Positions 1 to 7,471 of a stretch of DNA of 8,754 nucleotides are shown one piece after another. Numbering within the stretch: position 1 is the first letter of the stretch; the number at the start of each line of letters is the position of its first letter. Location: positions 1 through 8,754 of the forward strand of contig JAOUCV010000075.1 in NCBI GenBank assembly GCA_029859555.1, in the 5' to 3' direction. This stretch comes from Gammaproteobacteria bacterium. GTDB taxonomy: Bacteria; Pseudomonadota; Gammaproteobacteria; UBA9214. Under the pieces are notes generated by a model that saw nothing but the letters and a program-made list of their open reading frames with translations, was not told the DNA's origin and did not search any database. The position numbers were made by a program, and so were the translations under genes.

Positions 1-233
1 CCTTTGGTTAGTAGCGTCGCTTTGCGACGGCGGCCACCCGGGCGCCATCAAGAATGTTCTTTTTCGGCCGATAGCCTGTAGCTGGGCATACATTCTTTAT
101 AAACAGTTGCTTTTCAGTGCGTTGCCGCCAGCACCGAATGCCGCGGAAAAAACACGCATTGCACCCGCCTATCGGGTAAATTAAGCCGCTTATCTTATAG
201 CGGATGACACGGTTGAGCGAGGTTTGTAGAACT
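1..233. other. Noncoding region upstream of the pilus operon, with several short inverted repeats
   Basis: No credible gene is visible in this stretch. It contains several short dyads: CGTCGC/GCGACG around a TTT loop (15-29), an 8-nt pair AAGAATGT/ACATTCTT (50-57 and 90-97) enclosing 32 nt, ACCCG/CGGGT around CCTAT near 163-177, and CCGCT/AGCGG just before the first gene. TATAAA at 98-103 resembles a -10 box but has no matching -35. I see no sigma-54 -24/-12 element. The operon promoter probably lies here or further upstream. The reverse-strand open frame through this region has no recognisable protein features and is not called. Confidence 0.5.
15..29. repeat. Perfect 6-bp hairpin preceded by GTAG, possibly REP-like
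   Basis: CGTCGC (15-20) and GCGACG (24-29) form a perfect stem around a TTT loop, directly after GTAG (11-14). A GTAG tetranucleotide at the foot of a short GC-rich hairpin is a feature of REP palindromes. The stem differs from the clearer REP pair at 8526-8598, and only one copy is visible. It could equally be a terminator stem of a gene lying to the left, but no T-tract follows on either strand. Confidence 0.3.
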
Positions 234-773
234 ATGTATATGGAAAGACAAAACGGATTTACCCTGGTTGAGCTGTTGATCACCATTGTGGTCGTCAGCG
301 TGCTGCTGGCTACCGCCATTCCCAGCTTTATGCAGTTTGTAAAAAACAACCGCATCACCAGTCAGGCCAACGGTTTCGTGGTCAGCGCCCAGATGGCCCG
401 CAATGAAGCGGTCAAGCGAGGTTCCGGCACCACCCTGTGCGCCGCCAACGCAGACCTGGATGGCTGCTCCGGCATCAATGACTGGTCCACCGGCTGGATC
501 GTTTTCTCGGATTTGAATCGAGATGGCGGAATCGACGCAGGTACCGGAGCCTGCCTGGAAACCGAGGACTGCCTGATTAATACCGTCGCCGGACCGATAC
601 GCAGCACCCTGACTGCCGATAGCAGCAATATCCGTTTTCTGCCCACCGGGCATACATCCCACGCAGAAGTCATCCTGACACTGACGGCAGATGACTGCGA
701 TCACCAACAGAAACGCGAAATCAGGATTACTCCGCAAGGCCACACAAATATCACCGAGCAACCATGTACTTAA
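234..773 (+). CDS. fimU: GspH/FimT-family minor pilin, FimU-like by operon position
   Basis: This is a minor type IV pilin with a type III prepilin leader. From ATG 234 the leader is 8 residues (MYMERQNG), followed by the cleavage site G^FTLVE with Glu at +5, then a hydrophobic helix ending near ATAIPSF. After the helix come a family-typical segment with AR-EA-KR, a W-TGW-VF-D stretch, and a C-terminal strand. The mature protein has six cysteines. The frame is open back to ATG 204, but that would give an 18-residue leader. ATG 234 has GAGG at 219-222 ahead of it, and ATG 240 is a third option. First place in the operon matches P. aeruginosa fimU. In that complex FimU helps link the tip subunits to the pilus fibre. 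The DNA-binding GRxR motif reported for competence-type FimT is not visible near the C-terminus, where the sequence reads GHTN, so FimU is favoured over FimT. Confidence 0.87.
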   Translation: MYMERQNGFTLVELLITIVVVSVLLATAIPSFMQFVKNNRITSQANGFVVSAQMARNEAVKRGSGTTLCAANADLDGCSGINDWSTGWIVFSDLNRDGGIDAGTGACLETEDCLINTVAGPIRSTLTADSSNIRFLPTGHTSHAEVILTLTADDCDHQQKREIRITPQGHTNITEQPCT

Positions 774-1300
774 TCAAAAGGACATCTGACATCGTGACGT
801 CTCCAGCCAAAAATTTTGGAAACAAACAGCAAGGTTTTACCCTGCTGGAAGTGCTGATTGCCTTGCTGGTGCTATCCATCGGACTGCTGGGGCTGGCCGC
901 CCTGCAAACCACCGGCTTGCGATCAAACGAAATGGCCAGCATGCGCACCACCTCCACCATGCTCGCCTATGATATTACCGATCGCATGCGCGCCAACCCG
1001 CAGGGCATTCTCGATGGTGACTATGTCATTGACACGGACCCGGTCACCGGTACACCAACCGACTGCACCTCAACCGATTGCACTACCTCGCAACTGGCGA
1101 ATTACGACCTCGATCAGTGGAAGGTCGCCATTGCCACACTGCCCGGAGGACTGGGGGAAATCACCCAGACTGCCGGTCCGCCACTGACACACACCGTTAC
1201 TGTTCGCTGGGACCAGAACCGCACCGGCGCAACGGGTACCACCTGTCCACCAGCGGACAATGATGATCTGCGGTGCTTTCGACTGATTTTTGCGGAATAA
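764..1300 (+). CDS. pilV: Type IV pilus minor pilin PilV
   Basis: The prepilin signal is KQQG^FTLLE (Glu+5), followed by the helix VLIALLVLSIGLLGLAALQ characteristic of PilV. The conserved segment AYDITDRMRANP follows, and the C-terminal half contains an LP-G-G turn and a TVTVRW strand. The mature part has four cysteines, in two closely spaced pairs. The start is uncertain. ATG 764 overlaps the fimU stop by 10 nt, suggesting translational coupling, but has little Shine-Dalgarno sequence and gives a 24-residue leader. GTG 794, in frame, is preceded by AAAAGGA at 776-782 and gives a 14-residue leader nearer the usual length. The longer form is listed as the inclusive choice. PilV is a component of the minor pilin tip complex in the inner membrane and pilus. 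Confidence 0.9.
   Translation: MYLIKRTSDIVTSPAKNFGNKQQGFTLLEVLIALLVLSIGLLGLAALQTTGLRSNEMASMRTTSTMLAYDITDRMRANPQGILDGDYVIDTDPVTGTPTDCTSTDCTTSQLANYDLDQWKVAIATLPGGLGEITQTAGPPLTHTVTVRWDQNRTGATGTTCPPADNDDLRCFRLIFAE
776..782 (+). promoter_or_regulatory. Shine-Dalgarno supporting an alternative GTG start for pilV
   Basis: AAAAGGA lies 11 nt before the in-frame GTG at 794. ATG 764 has only GAG at 756-758 nearby. The site therefore favours the shorter PilV leader. Both starts yield the same mature pilin after prepilin peptidase cleavage. Confidence 0.4.
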
Positions 1301-1302
1301 CT

Positions 1303-2382
1303 ATGCGCACACTAAAACACAAAAACCAATCACCCTACCATTGCCGTGGCTTCAGCATGGTAGAACTGATGGTCGCCCTGGTCATCACACTCATCCTGCT
1401 GGCAGGCATCGGGCAAATATTCCTCAGTTCGAAGAAAAGTTTTGTCATACAGAACAACCTCTCGCGCATCCAGGAAAACGGCCGCTATGCCATGAATGTG
1501 GTCGCGTCCGACCTGCGTCGCGCCGGTTACTGGGGCGGCAATGCCGATATCGACACCATCACCGGCACACAAAGCATCAACCCGGCTGCGACGGAGTCAT
1601 GCTCCATTGCGGACCCGTCCAGCTGGGCGCGCATGCTGAATCGCAGTATTTACGGCCTCGATCTTAGCGGCAGTGAAAAGCCGTCAGATTCAGGCAACGA
1701 CTACAGTTGTTTAAAAGATGCCGGCGCCACGGCCTACGTCAGGGGTGACGTGATGATGGTGCGCTACGCACATGCGTCTGCTGTTGGCAGCATTACCAAG
1801 CCGCTGCCCTGCGAAACCGGTAAAAATACTATCAAGGACTGTTACCCGGATGAATATTTTCTGCGTTCCTCGCTGTTCAGGGGACGCCTGTTTAAAGGCA
1901 GTGAAAGTGAAGACCCGGACAACTTGCTGGTTGCACCGGCCATCAGGACCGCAGAACTGGTTGCGCGCGCCTACTATATAGGCACATCCAGCAACACCTC
2001 GGCCTGCCCTGCCGATGGAGACGTACCGTCATTATTCCGGGTCGAACTTAGCAGCAGCGGCGGGCTTACCGCCGAGGAAATCGCCTATGGCGTGGATAAC
2101 CTGCAAATAAAATACGGCGTCGACTCCAGCGGCGACGGCGTCGTCAACCGCTACTACGACGGTGGCGATATTGATTCAACTGATTCACTCAAACCGGACT
2201 GGGAAGACGTAGTCACCACACGCCTCTGGCTGCTGGTCCGTGCCGAATGTCCCGAGACCGGCTACACCAACGACAACGCCTATGCCATGGGCAACGAGAG
2301 TTACACCCCGGCAGACACGGCCGGTCGCGGTTATCGGCGCAAACTCTATACCTCGACCATACGACTGCGTAACAAACGCTAG
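1303..2382 (+). CDS. pilW: Type IV pilus minor pilin PilW
   Basis: This is a 359-residue PilW-type minor pilin. The leader MRTLKHKNQSPYHCRG is followed by G^FSMVE (Glu+5) and a long hydrophobic helix. Next comes the family block ENGRYAMNVVASDLRRAGYWGG, broken here as ENGRYAM and DLRRAGYWGG. The C-terminal half has the typical VDNLQIKYGVD stretch (YGVD at residues 271-274), then an acidic D-S-S-G-D-G loop and a W-DV-TTRLWLLVR strand. The mature protein has six cysteines. ATG 1303 is chosen because GCGGA (1292-1296) sits 6 nt upstream and it lies just after the pilV stop; the open frame runs back to a GTG at 1273 inside pilV. PilW is larger than the other minor pilins, as is usual, and works with PilX and PilY1 at the pilus tip. 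Confidence 0.92.
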   Translation: MRTLKHKNQSPYHCRGFSMVELMVALVITLILLAGIGQIFLSSKKSFVIQNNLSRIQENGRYAMNVVASDLRRAGYWGGNADIDTITGTQSINPAATESCSIADPSSWARMLNRSIYGLDLSGSEKPSDSGNDYSCLKDAGATAYVRGDVMMVRYAHASAVGSITKPLPCETGKNTIKDCYPDEYFLRSSLFRGRLFKGSESEDPDNLLVAPAIRTAELVARAYYIGTSSNTSACPADGDVPSLFRVELSSSGGLTAEEIAYGVDNLQIKYGVDSSGDGVVNRYYDGGDIDSTDSLKPDWEDVVTTRLWLLVRAECPETGYTNDNAYAMGNESYTPADTAGRGYRRKLYTSTIRLRNKR

Positions 2383-2396
2383 GGCGGAGACTGAAT

Positions 2397-2930
2397 ATGC
2401 ACAAGCTTCTCTACAAGAATTCTCAATCACCCCGGCACCAGGCCGGCGCCGCCCTGTTCATGGCGCTGATCTTTCTGCTGATACTGACCCTGCTCGGCGT
2501 GTTCGGCATGAACGTGTCACGTCTTGAAAACCTGATGGCCGGCAACACCCAGTTCCAGACCACCGCCCTTAATAATGCCGAGTACACGCTGGCGAGAGGC
2601 ATAGAGGACATCCTGCTGGTGGAATCCAGCGGTCTTTCCTACCCGACCACAGACGGCTACCACGCTGCTGGTGACATCGAGCCATCCGATCTCACCTGGG
2701 GTTTTACCACTAAAGAAGTGGTACTACCCGATGGCAGCACCGGTGAGTACGTCATCATTAACGCAGGTACCGATAACGACGACGGCGAAGATAACTCCTA
2801 TACCGGCACTATTACCCCGGCACCCGGCGCTATTGTCCAGGTATTTCTGGTTACCGCCCAGAGTGAAAGCTCACGCGGTGCAAAACGCATTGTCCAGTCA
2901 GTGGTTGTTACCAACCCGCTATTACCCTGA
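2397..2930 (+). CDS. pilX: Type IV pilus minor pilin PilX
   Basis: This 177-residue protein has a PilX-type N-terminus. The leader of 17 residues ends HQAG, followed by AALFMALIFLLILTLLGV and then the conserved LENLMAGN-QFQ-TALNNAEYTLARG block. The residue at mature position 5 is Met, not Glu. This is usual in PilX and mirrors the T2SS pseudopilin GspK, which occupies the tip. No cysteine occurs anywhere in the protein, unlike its Cys-rich neighbours. The C-terminal half contains an acidic run, TDNDDGED, and ends with a strand RIVQSVVV typical of the family. GGAG at 2386-2389 lies 7 nt before the ATG, and the gap after pilW is 14 nt. In the known systems PilX helps recruit PilY1, which is the next gene here. 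Confidence 0.88.
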   Translation: MHKLLYKNSQSPRHQAGAALFMALIFLLILTLLGVFGMNVSRLENLMAGNTQFQTTALNNAEYTLARGIEDILLVESSGLSYPTTDGYHAAGDIEPSDLTWGFTTKEVVLPDGSTGEYVIINAGTDNDDGEDNSYTGTITPAPGAIVQVFLVTAQSESSRGAKRIVQSVVVTNPLLP

Positions 2931-2947
2931 TCATCCGGAGAAGCACA

Positions 2948-5900
2948 ATGAACAAGCAAGAAAAATTTCGCTATATCAAGATTTTTGGCCTTCTGGGGCT
3001 GTGCATCAGTGGACTCATCTATGCCGTTGCGCTCCTGAACACTGATGATCAGCCAACCATCATGATTGGCAAGTATGCCCTGAAGAGCAACGATCTCATA
3101 CTGGGTGACACACGGGCCTACCGTTCCTGGTACGAAAATGGCGCCTGGCAAGGTGACGTGATCGAATACGAAATATTGAGTAGCGGCGGCACCCGGCAGA
3201 CCGATGTACCCGTCGGTGCCAACCCGGCGACTGCAGGTGACGCAGGCTTGTGCGGTCGGTCACCGGGCTGCTGGTCGGCCCGCGCCACCTTCATCGCTGC
3301 GGGTGCCGACGACCCAACAGATGACAGTTACTGGAAAAGCCGCAATATCATTACCACCACGAATGGGAACCAGATCGATTTTCTCTGGAATAACCTGTCT
3401 GGCGCACAAAAACTGGCATTGGACTCCACCACTATTAACAATCCGGATGGTGACCCGACAACCGATGATGCTGTGAACCCTGACCAGGACCAGAGTAACC
3501 ACTACTTCAGCCCGATTCTGAACTACATCCGCGGCGATCGCAGCAAGGAAAGAAATCTGGACGGGGGCTTTCTGCGTCGTCGCTACAGCGTACTCGGTGA
3601 TATCACCCGCAGTCCTCTCTATATCGGCCCGCCAAGAGAACTGCTCGGTAACCTGGAAGGCTACTCCGAATTCCGCACATCGATGGCAAGTGTTGATGGT
3701 GTCGTTGCCACACCGGCCAATGATGGCATGATGCACTTCTTGGACGCGGACAGTGGCGCAGAAAACTATGCCTATATCCCTTCCATGGTAGTTGGCAAAC
3801 TGGACAAACTGGCCGCACGTAATACCGCCTACAATCATACCTATTACATGGATGGCGAAATGACCGTCCTTTCAGCACAGGACGATCCAACCACTTGTAA
3901 CGACACCGATATCACAGGTTGCCAATGGAAGAGAATACTGGCAGGTGGTGGCGGTGCCGGCTTCAAGGGCCTGTTCGCTCTGGATGTCACCAACCCAGGC
4001 TATTCCAGTGACAAGGTATTATTCGAGAAGACCGGCACTGATTTCGGTAACATCTACGGCGCACCCCGTATCGCCACTCTGGGCACAAAGGCATCACCCG
4101 CATGGTATGTCATCACGGGCAACGGCTATGGCAGCTTCAGCAATGAAGCCAAGCTACTGTTTATCCCGCTGGATGGCAGCTACACACCGGTCGCCGTCCC
4201 GGTAGGCACCAATACGCGTGGATTGTCAGCGCCCACCCTGCTGAGTCTGCCTAACAGCGATCTGCAACCTGAACTGGCCTTTGCCGGCGACATGAACGGT
4301 GACTTGTGGATGTTCTTGTTGGACAAGGCCAACCCGGCTAACTCGTCATTCGTCAAGATCTTCAGCGGTGATCAGGACAGACCGATCACCACTGCACCTA
4401 CGATTTCGGAACACCCGGAGCTGCCCGGCAGTTACATGGTCTTGTTTGGAACCGGCAGTCTGCTGAGCGAGCACGATGCCCTCGATGACATCTCTTCACA
4501 GGCCGTCTATGGCCTGCTCATCAAGAAAGCATGGATAGATGCATGGCTTGCCGATCCGGGAAACGCGGAACCACCCACTATTACCGACACTGACCTGCAG
4601 ACGCAGACCATCAATACCACTGCCAGTACGCTACTTGGACAGACGGTCAGGGTCATGGACAGCAATAGAGAAGTACCATTAACCTGTCCGACCACCCCTG
4701 ATCCGGACAATCCCTGCACCCCCGTTTTGGGCTGGAAGACACCCCTGCCAGACTGTGGCCAGCGCCTGATCGGCGACCCCTTCCTGCGCGCCAAACGTCT
4801 GCAGTTCGTCACAACCAACCCGACCGGCCCAGCCACCAGTGGAGACCCGAACTGTACCAATCGCGATTCTCTGCCGGGCGACAGCTGGATCACTTCACTG
4901 GACTTTCTCACCGGCGGTGACGGCGGCGAGATTGTCTATAACCTGAACGGTGATCTGATACTGAGTGAGGAGGACACACTCAGTGGCCAGCTGCCGGTTT
5001 CACTGAGCCTGGGCTCTGGCAATATCGCCCAGCCGGCCTTTGTCCGCCTGCGTAACGGCATCGACAAGATGTACATCAACGGCATTATCCTGCCAGTACC
5101 ACCGCTCCCGATCACGGGGCCGATCCTTAGTGGCCACATTGATGTGCAGACAGACAGCCCGCTGGCAGGACAAGGTGGCGAGACCGCACCCAATAATGTC
5201 AGCAAGCACAGTGAGGGCTACAACGTCACCAGCAGCGACGGCCTTGGCCGCGGTGTCGACGGCCATGTACACAAGTACGACACCATCCATGGCGTCGACT
5301 ACGTGGACCTGTTTGAGCTTGAACCCCGGCGTGGCCTGGCCAATCTCGGGGCATCGGTCCCCAGCATAGCGCCAGACATTTCTGGCGATTGCCCGACAGG
5401 CGAAAACCAGGAGCGCATCCCGGTAAAAACCGTCAATGCCGACGGCGACACGATATTACGCTGCATCGAGGCTATTGAGGGAGAACTAAACCGTGCCTAC
5501 GACACCTACACACCGGTCGAGCCCGACGTCACCGGTGGCGTGCTGTCCTGCCCTGATGACAGCGTGGCAGTGCTCGACGATGACGCCGTTACCGTCATCG
5601 GCTGTACCGAGGCCTATGCCTCAGAGACCTACATGCTGAGTGGCCTGCCCATCGACCCCGACCAGAAATTCATCGTCACACTGGCCAATGCCGACCTGTC
5701 ATTCAGTGGCACCCTGCAGATCGGCTGCCGTACATGGCCTGTCCTGGAATATCAGGACCTGGTAACCACGGAGCTTGAAAGGAACACGCTGGTCCATGGT
5801 GAGGACTTGCCTGATTTCTTTAACGACAACAATCTGGTGCTGACCTTAGCTGACATCCTCAAGGACACCGGCTGCATCGAGAATGTTGCCGCCGGCACCA

Positions 5901-6967
5901 GCGACCACCCGACCCTGCGCGTGGGCTTCGGGCAGCGTTCCATCCTTGACGAGGGCGTTGTCGGTACCCGCGCCCAGTGCGTGCTCGGCCTGCACGATTA
6001 CCGCGACCCGGTGGACTACCAGGATAGCAATGTACTCTGCTATGCCGAGGAAGCCCTGACGGGTATCCCTGCCAACTGCCCGGACCTGACCCGACCGGTT
6101 GCCGGCTATATCAAGGACCCGGCCGACGGTCTGCATGTCACGGAAATACGTTCCGAGGAGGGCAGCGGCTTCCGCTGGCGCAACGGTGCACTGGTCGTAC
6201 AGTTGCTCGCCGTCAGTGGCGCCGATGGCGAAGAGAAGGTGGGATTCACACTGCAGCCACCGGATGGCTCCGGCAGCCTGAAAAACCTGCCGGTGCAATC
6301 GAAGCAGCGCTTTGGTGGCACCCACGCCTATGCCTACGAGCTGGTCAAGGATGGCAGCGTAACCACGGCCCTCACCAGGGATCCCGCCGATGGTACAGAC
6401 TATAAGGGGCCAGCCCAGAGCGGTCTGTTGTACGAGGCCAGCATGTTCTGGCATTACAGCGAACTGGCGGACAACCTGCGTACCGGGGAGCCGGCCAGCA
6501 CCCCGTGTTACGGGGATCCCAACTGGAAGGGACGCATCAGCCAGGAACACGGCGGGCTGACACTGGGTGAATACCAGGGACTCACCAATTCCCTGGTCAC
6601 AGCGTGCGAGAACAGCACCGCGGATGAGGAATGCCCACTGGATGCATTTGCCCGGCTGCTGAGGGAAATCGAACAGGCCCCCGATGAGGACACTCTCAAC
6701 CAGAAATTGCTGGAAATGGCTGACCTGCTTGATGCCAACCCGCTACTGGCCGACTATGCCAAGTACAGGGAGTATGCACCGGGGCATATCCCGGAACAGC
6801 ACCTGCTCGACATCGACAAGAACCTTGATGACCCGGGCGACGGTGGCAATTCCTCCAGTGAAGATGGCACACCAGCCGACGTAACAGCCATCGAGGTCAT
6901 TGACCTCGAGTCCAAGGGCCCGAACGCCGTGCTCGGTCAGCGCAACTGGATCGACCTGCGACAGTAG
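2948..6967 (+). CDS. pilY1: PilY1/PilC-type pilus tip protein, without vWA domain and with a long C-terminal extension
   Basis: This 1339-residue protein is the operon's tip adhesin/assembly factor. A signal-like segment covers residues 9-30, with AVA at 26-28 as a possible signal peptidase I site. Residues of about 30-205 match the pre-propeller region of PilY1 (WYENG-W-GD, RNI-T, IRGD). The beta-propeller domain spans about 210-540: RRRYSVLGDI (210-219), NDGMMHFLDAD (258-268), NHTYYMDG (296-303), LAGGGGAGFKGLFALDVT (331-348), AGDMNGDLW (446-454). A post-propeller block GWKTPLPDCGQRL follows. The loop at 665-676 (NLNGDLILSEED) occupies the usual PilY1 Ca2+ loop position but lacks the DG and the ninth-position Asp. 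From about 690 onward lies a Cys-rich extension with 12 cysteines, GHVHKYD (772-778), two CP...CxEA units (815-842, 868-889) and an acidic linker before the C-terminus. The N-terminal vWA domain of P. aeruginosa PilY1 is absent. GGAG at 2937-2940 lies 7 nt before the ATG, and no pilY2 follows. Confidence 0.93.
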   Translation: MNKQEKFRYIKIFGLLGLCISGLIYAVALLNTDDQPTIMIGKYALKSNDLILGDTRAYRSWYENGAWQGDVIEYEILSSGGTRQTDVPVGANPATAGDAGLCGRSPGCWSARATFIAAGADDPTDDSYWKSRNIITTTNGNQIDFLWNNLSGAQKLALDSTTINNPDGDPTTDDAVNPDQDQSNHYFSPILNYIRGDRSKERNLDGGFLRRRYSVLGDITRSPLYIGPPRELLGNLEGYSEFRTSMASVDGVVATPANDGMMHFLDADSGAENYAYIPSMVVGKLDKLAARNTAYNHTYYMDGEMTVLSAQDDPTTCNDTDITGCQWKRILAGGGGAGFKGLFALDVTNPGYSSDKVLFEKTGTDFGNIYGAPRIATLGTKASPAWYVITGNGYGSFSNEAKLLFIPLDGSYTPVAVPVGTNTRGLSAPTLLSLPNSDLQPELAFAGDMNGDLWMFLLDKANPANSSFVKIFSGDQDRPITTAPTISEHPELPGSYMVLFGTGSLLSEHDALDDISSQAVYGLLIKKAWIDAWLADPGNAEPPTITDTDLQTQTINTTASTLLGQTVRVMDSNREVPLTCPTTPDPDNPCTPVLGWKTPLPDCGQRLIGDPFLRAKRLQFVTTNPTGPATSGDPNCTNRDSLPGDSWITSLDFLTGGDGGEIVYNLNGDLILSEEDTLSGQLPVSLSLGSGNIAQPAFVRLRNGIDKMYINGIILPVPPLPITGPILSGHIDVQTDSPLAGQGGETAPNNVSKHSEGYNVTSSDGLGRGVDGHVHKYDTIHGVDYVDLFELEPRRGLANLGASVPSIAPDISGDCPTGENQERIPVKTVNADGDTILRCIEAIEGELNRAYDTYTPVEPDVTGGVLSCPDDSVAVLDDDAVTVIGCTEAYASETYMLSGLPIDPDQKFIVTLANADLSFSGTLQIGCRTWPVLEYQDLVTTELERNTLVHGEDLPDFFNDNNLVLTLADILKDTGCIENVAAGTSDHPTLRVGFGQRSILDEGVVGTRAQCVLGLHDYRDPVDYQDSNVLCYAEEALTGIPANCPDLTRPVAGYIKDPADGLHVTEIRSEEGSGFRWRNGALVVQLLAVSGADGEEKVGFTLQPPDGSGSLKNLPVQSKQRFGGTHAYAYELVKDGSVTTALTRDPADGTDYKGPAQSGLLYEASMFWHYSELADNLRTGEPASTPCYGDPNWKGRISQEHGGLTLGEYQGLTNSLVTACENSTADEECPLDAFARLLREIEQAPDEDTLNQKLLEMADLLDANPLLADYAKYREYAPGHIPEQHLLDIDKNLDDPGDGGNSSSEDGTPADVTAIEVIDLESKGPNAVLGQRNWIDLRQ

Positions 6968-6975
6968 TCGTTCAC

Positions 6976-7010
6976 TGCACCCCGCATGGCCGGCTGGCCA
7001 TGCGGGGGCA
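6976..7010. repeat. Strong hairpin between pilY1 and pilE
   Basis: CCCCGCATGGCC (6980-6991) and GGCCATGCGGGG (6996-7007) form a perfect 12-bp stem with a 4-nt loop GGCT. TGC/GCA outside can extend it to 15 bp if A6979 is bulged. It starts 9 nt after the pilY1 stop. No T-tract follows on either strand, so it is not a standard intrinsic terminator. It may act in mRNA processing or stability, or as an attenuator that separates pilY1 and pilE levels. The pilE ribosome binding site at 7025-7032 lies downstream and is not buried in the stem. Confidence 0.75.
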
Positions 7011-7038
7011 CTACAGGATCAGACAGAAGGGAAATAGC

Positions 7039-7452
7039 ATGATGAAAAAGACACGTGGCTTTACACTCATAGAACTGATGATCGTCCTCGCAGTACTTTC
7101 TGTAATCGTCGCCGTCGGTTATCCCTCCTACCAGGAACATGTGAAGAAATCACGCCGTGCAGAGGGTATGGGACAACTACTGGAACTGGCTGACCGAATG
7201 GAACGGGCCTACTCGGATCGTGGAACCTATCCGGCCAAGGGCACTGTGTCCGAAGTGTACACCGCCACCACCGATGGTGGCTTTTACACACTCTCGATTG
7301 TCACGGCCAACAATGTCTCGTTTACCGTCAGCGCCGCCCCGACCAGCCTTGGTGGCCAGAATAAAGACAAATGCCACACGTTCACCCTGACATCACTGGG
7401 CAAGAAATCTGTTTCCGGTGGCTCGCATGGCGTGGATAAGTGCTGGAAATAA
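7039..7452 (+). CDS. pilE: Type IV pilus minor pilin PilE
   Basis: This 137-residue pilin has the short leader MMKKTRG, then G^FTLIELMIVLAVLSVIVAVG with Glu+5, followed by YPSYQEHVKKSRRAEG. The segment LLELADRMERAYSDRGTYP is typical of PilE minor pilins. C112 and C135, near the C-terminus (DKCHTFTL and DKCWK), likely form the single disulfide loop of this family. ATG 7039 is chosen over the upstream ATG at 7000, which lies inside the hairpin, because AGAAGGGA (7025-7032) is 6 nt away; ATG 7042 is a close alternative. It is the last gene of the minor pilin operon and converges with ispH. A major PilA-type pilin is not excluded by sequence alone, but operon position and the C-terminal Cys pair favour the minor pilin. 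Confidence 0.9.
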   Translation: MMKKTRGFTLIELMIVLAVLSVIVAVGYPSYQEHVKKSRRAEGMGQLLELADRMERAYSDRGTYPAKGTVSEVYTATTDGGFYTLSIVTANNVSFTVSAAPTSLGGQNKDKCHTFTLTSLGKKSVSGGSHGVDKCWK

Positions 7453-7471
7453 AGCCTTCCGGCTGGTCTGA

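Noticed and set aside
16..110. Integron attC-like site formed by the nested dyads
   Set aside because: The conserved GTTRRRY/RYYYAAC core pairs are missing and no integrase or cassette structure is visible.
8..358. Possible reverse-strand gene across the upstream region
   Set aside because: It extends into fimU, has an unlikely composition, and is built partly from hairpin sequence; no family resemblance was seen.
195..761. Long reverse-strand open frame (188 codons) opposite fimU
   Set aside because: It lies fully antisense to a well-supported pilin gene, has no recognisable domain, and is an ordinary consequence of GC-rich codon use.
2948..3040. Lipobox at the PilY1 N-terminus (LGLC)
   Set aside because: Leu at -1 is not accepted in lipoprotein signal peptides, and AVA at 26-28 offers a better signal peptidase I site.
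3260..3838. Reverse-strand open frame of 192 codons inside pilY1
   Set aside because: It overlaps the conserved start of the beta-propeller and has no protein features of its own.
5846..6550. Reverse-strand open frame of 234 codons inside pilY1
   Set aside because: It is antisense to the continuous PilY1 frame, with no ribosome binding site or recognisable motif. The PilY1 frame has conserved, coherent sequence through this region.
7453..7464. AGCC-TTCC-GGCT hairpin as a pilE terminator
   Set aside because: The stem is only 4 bp and no T-tract follows on the + strand.
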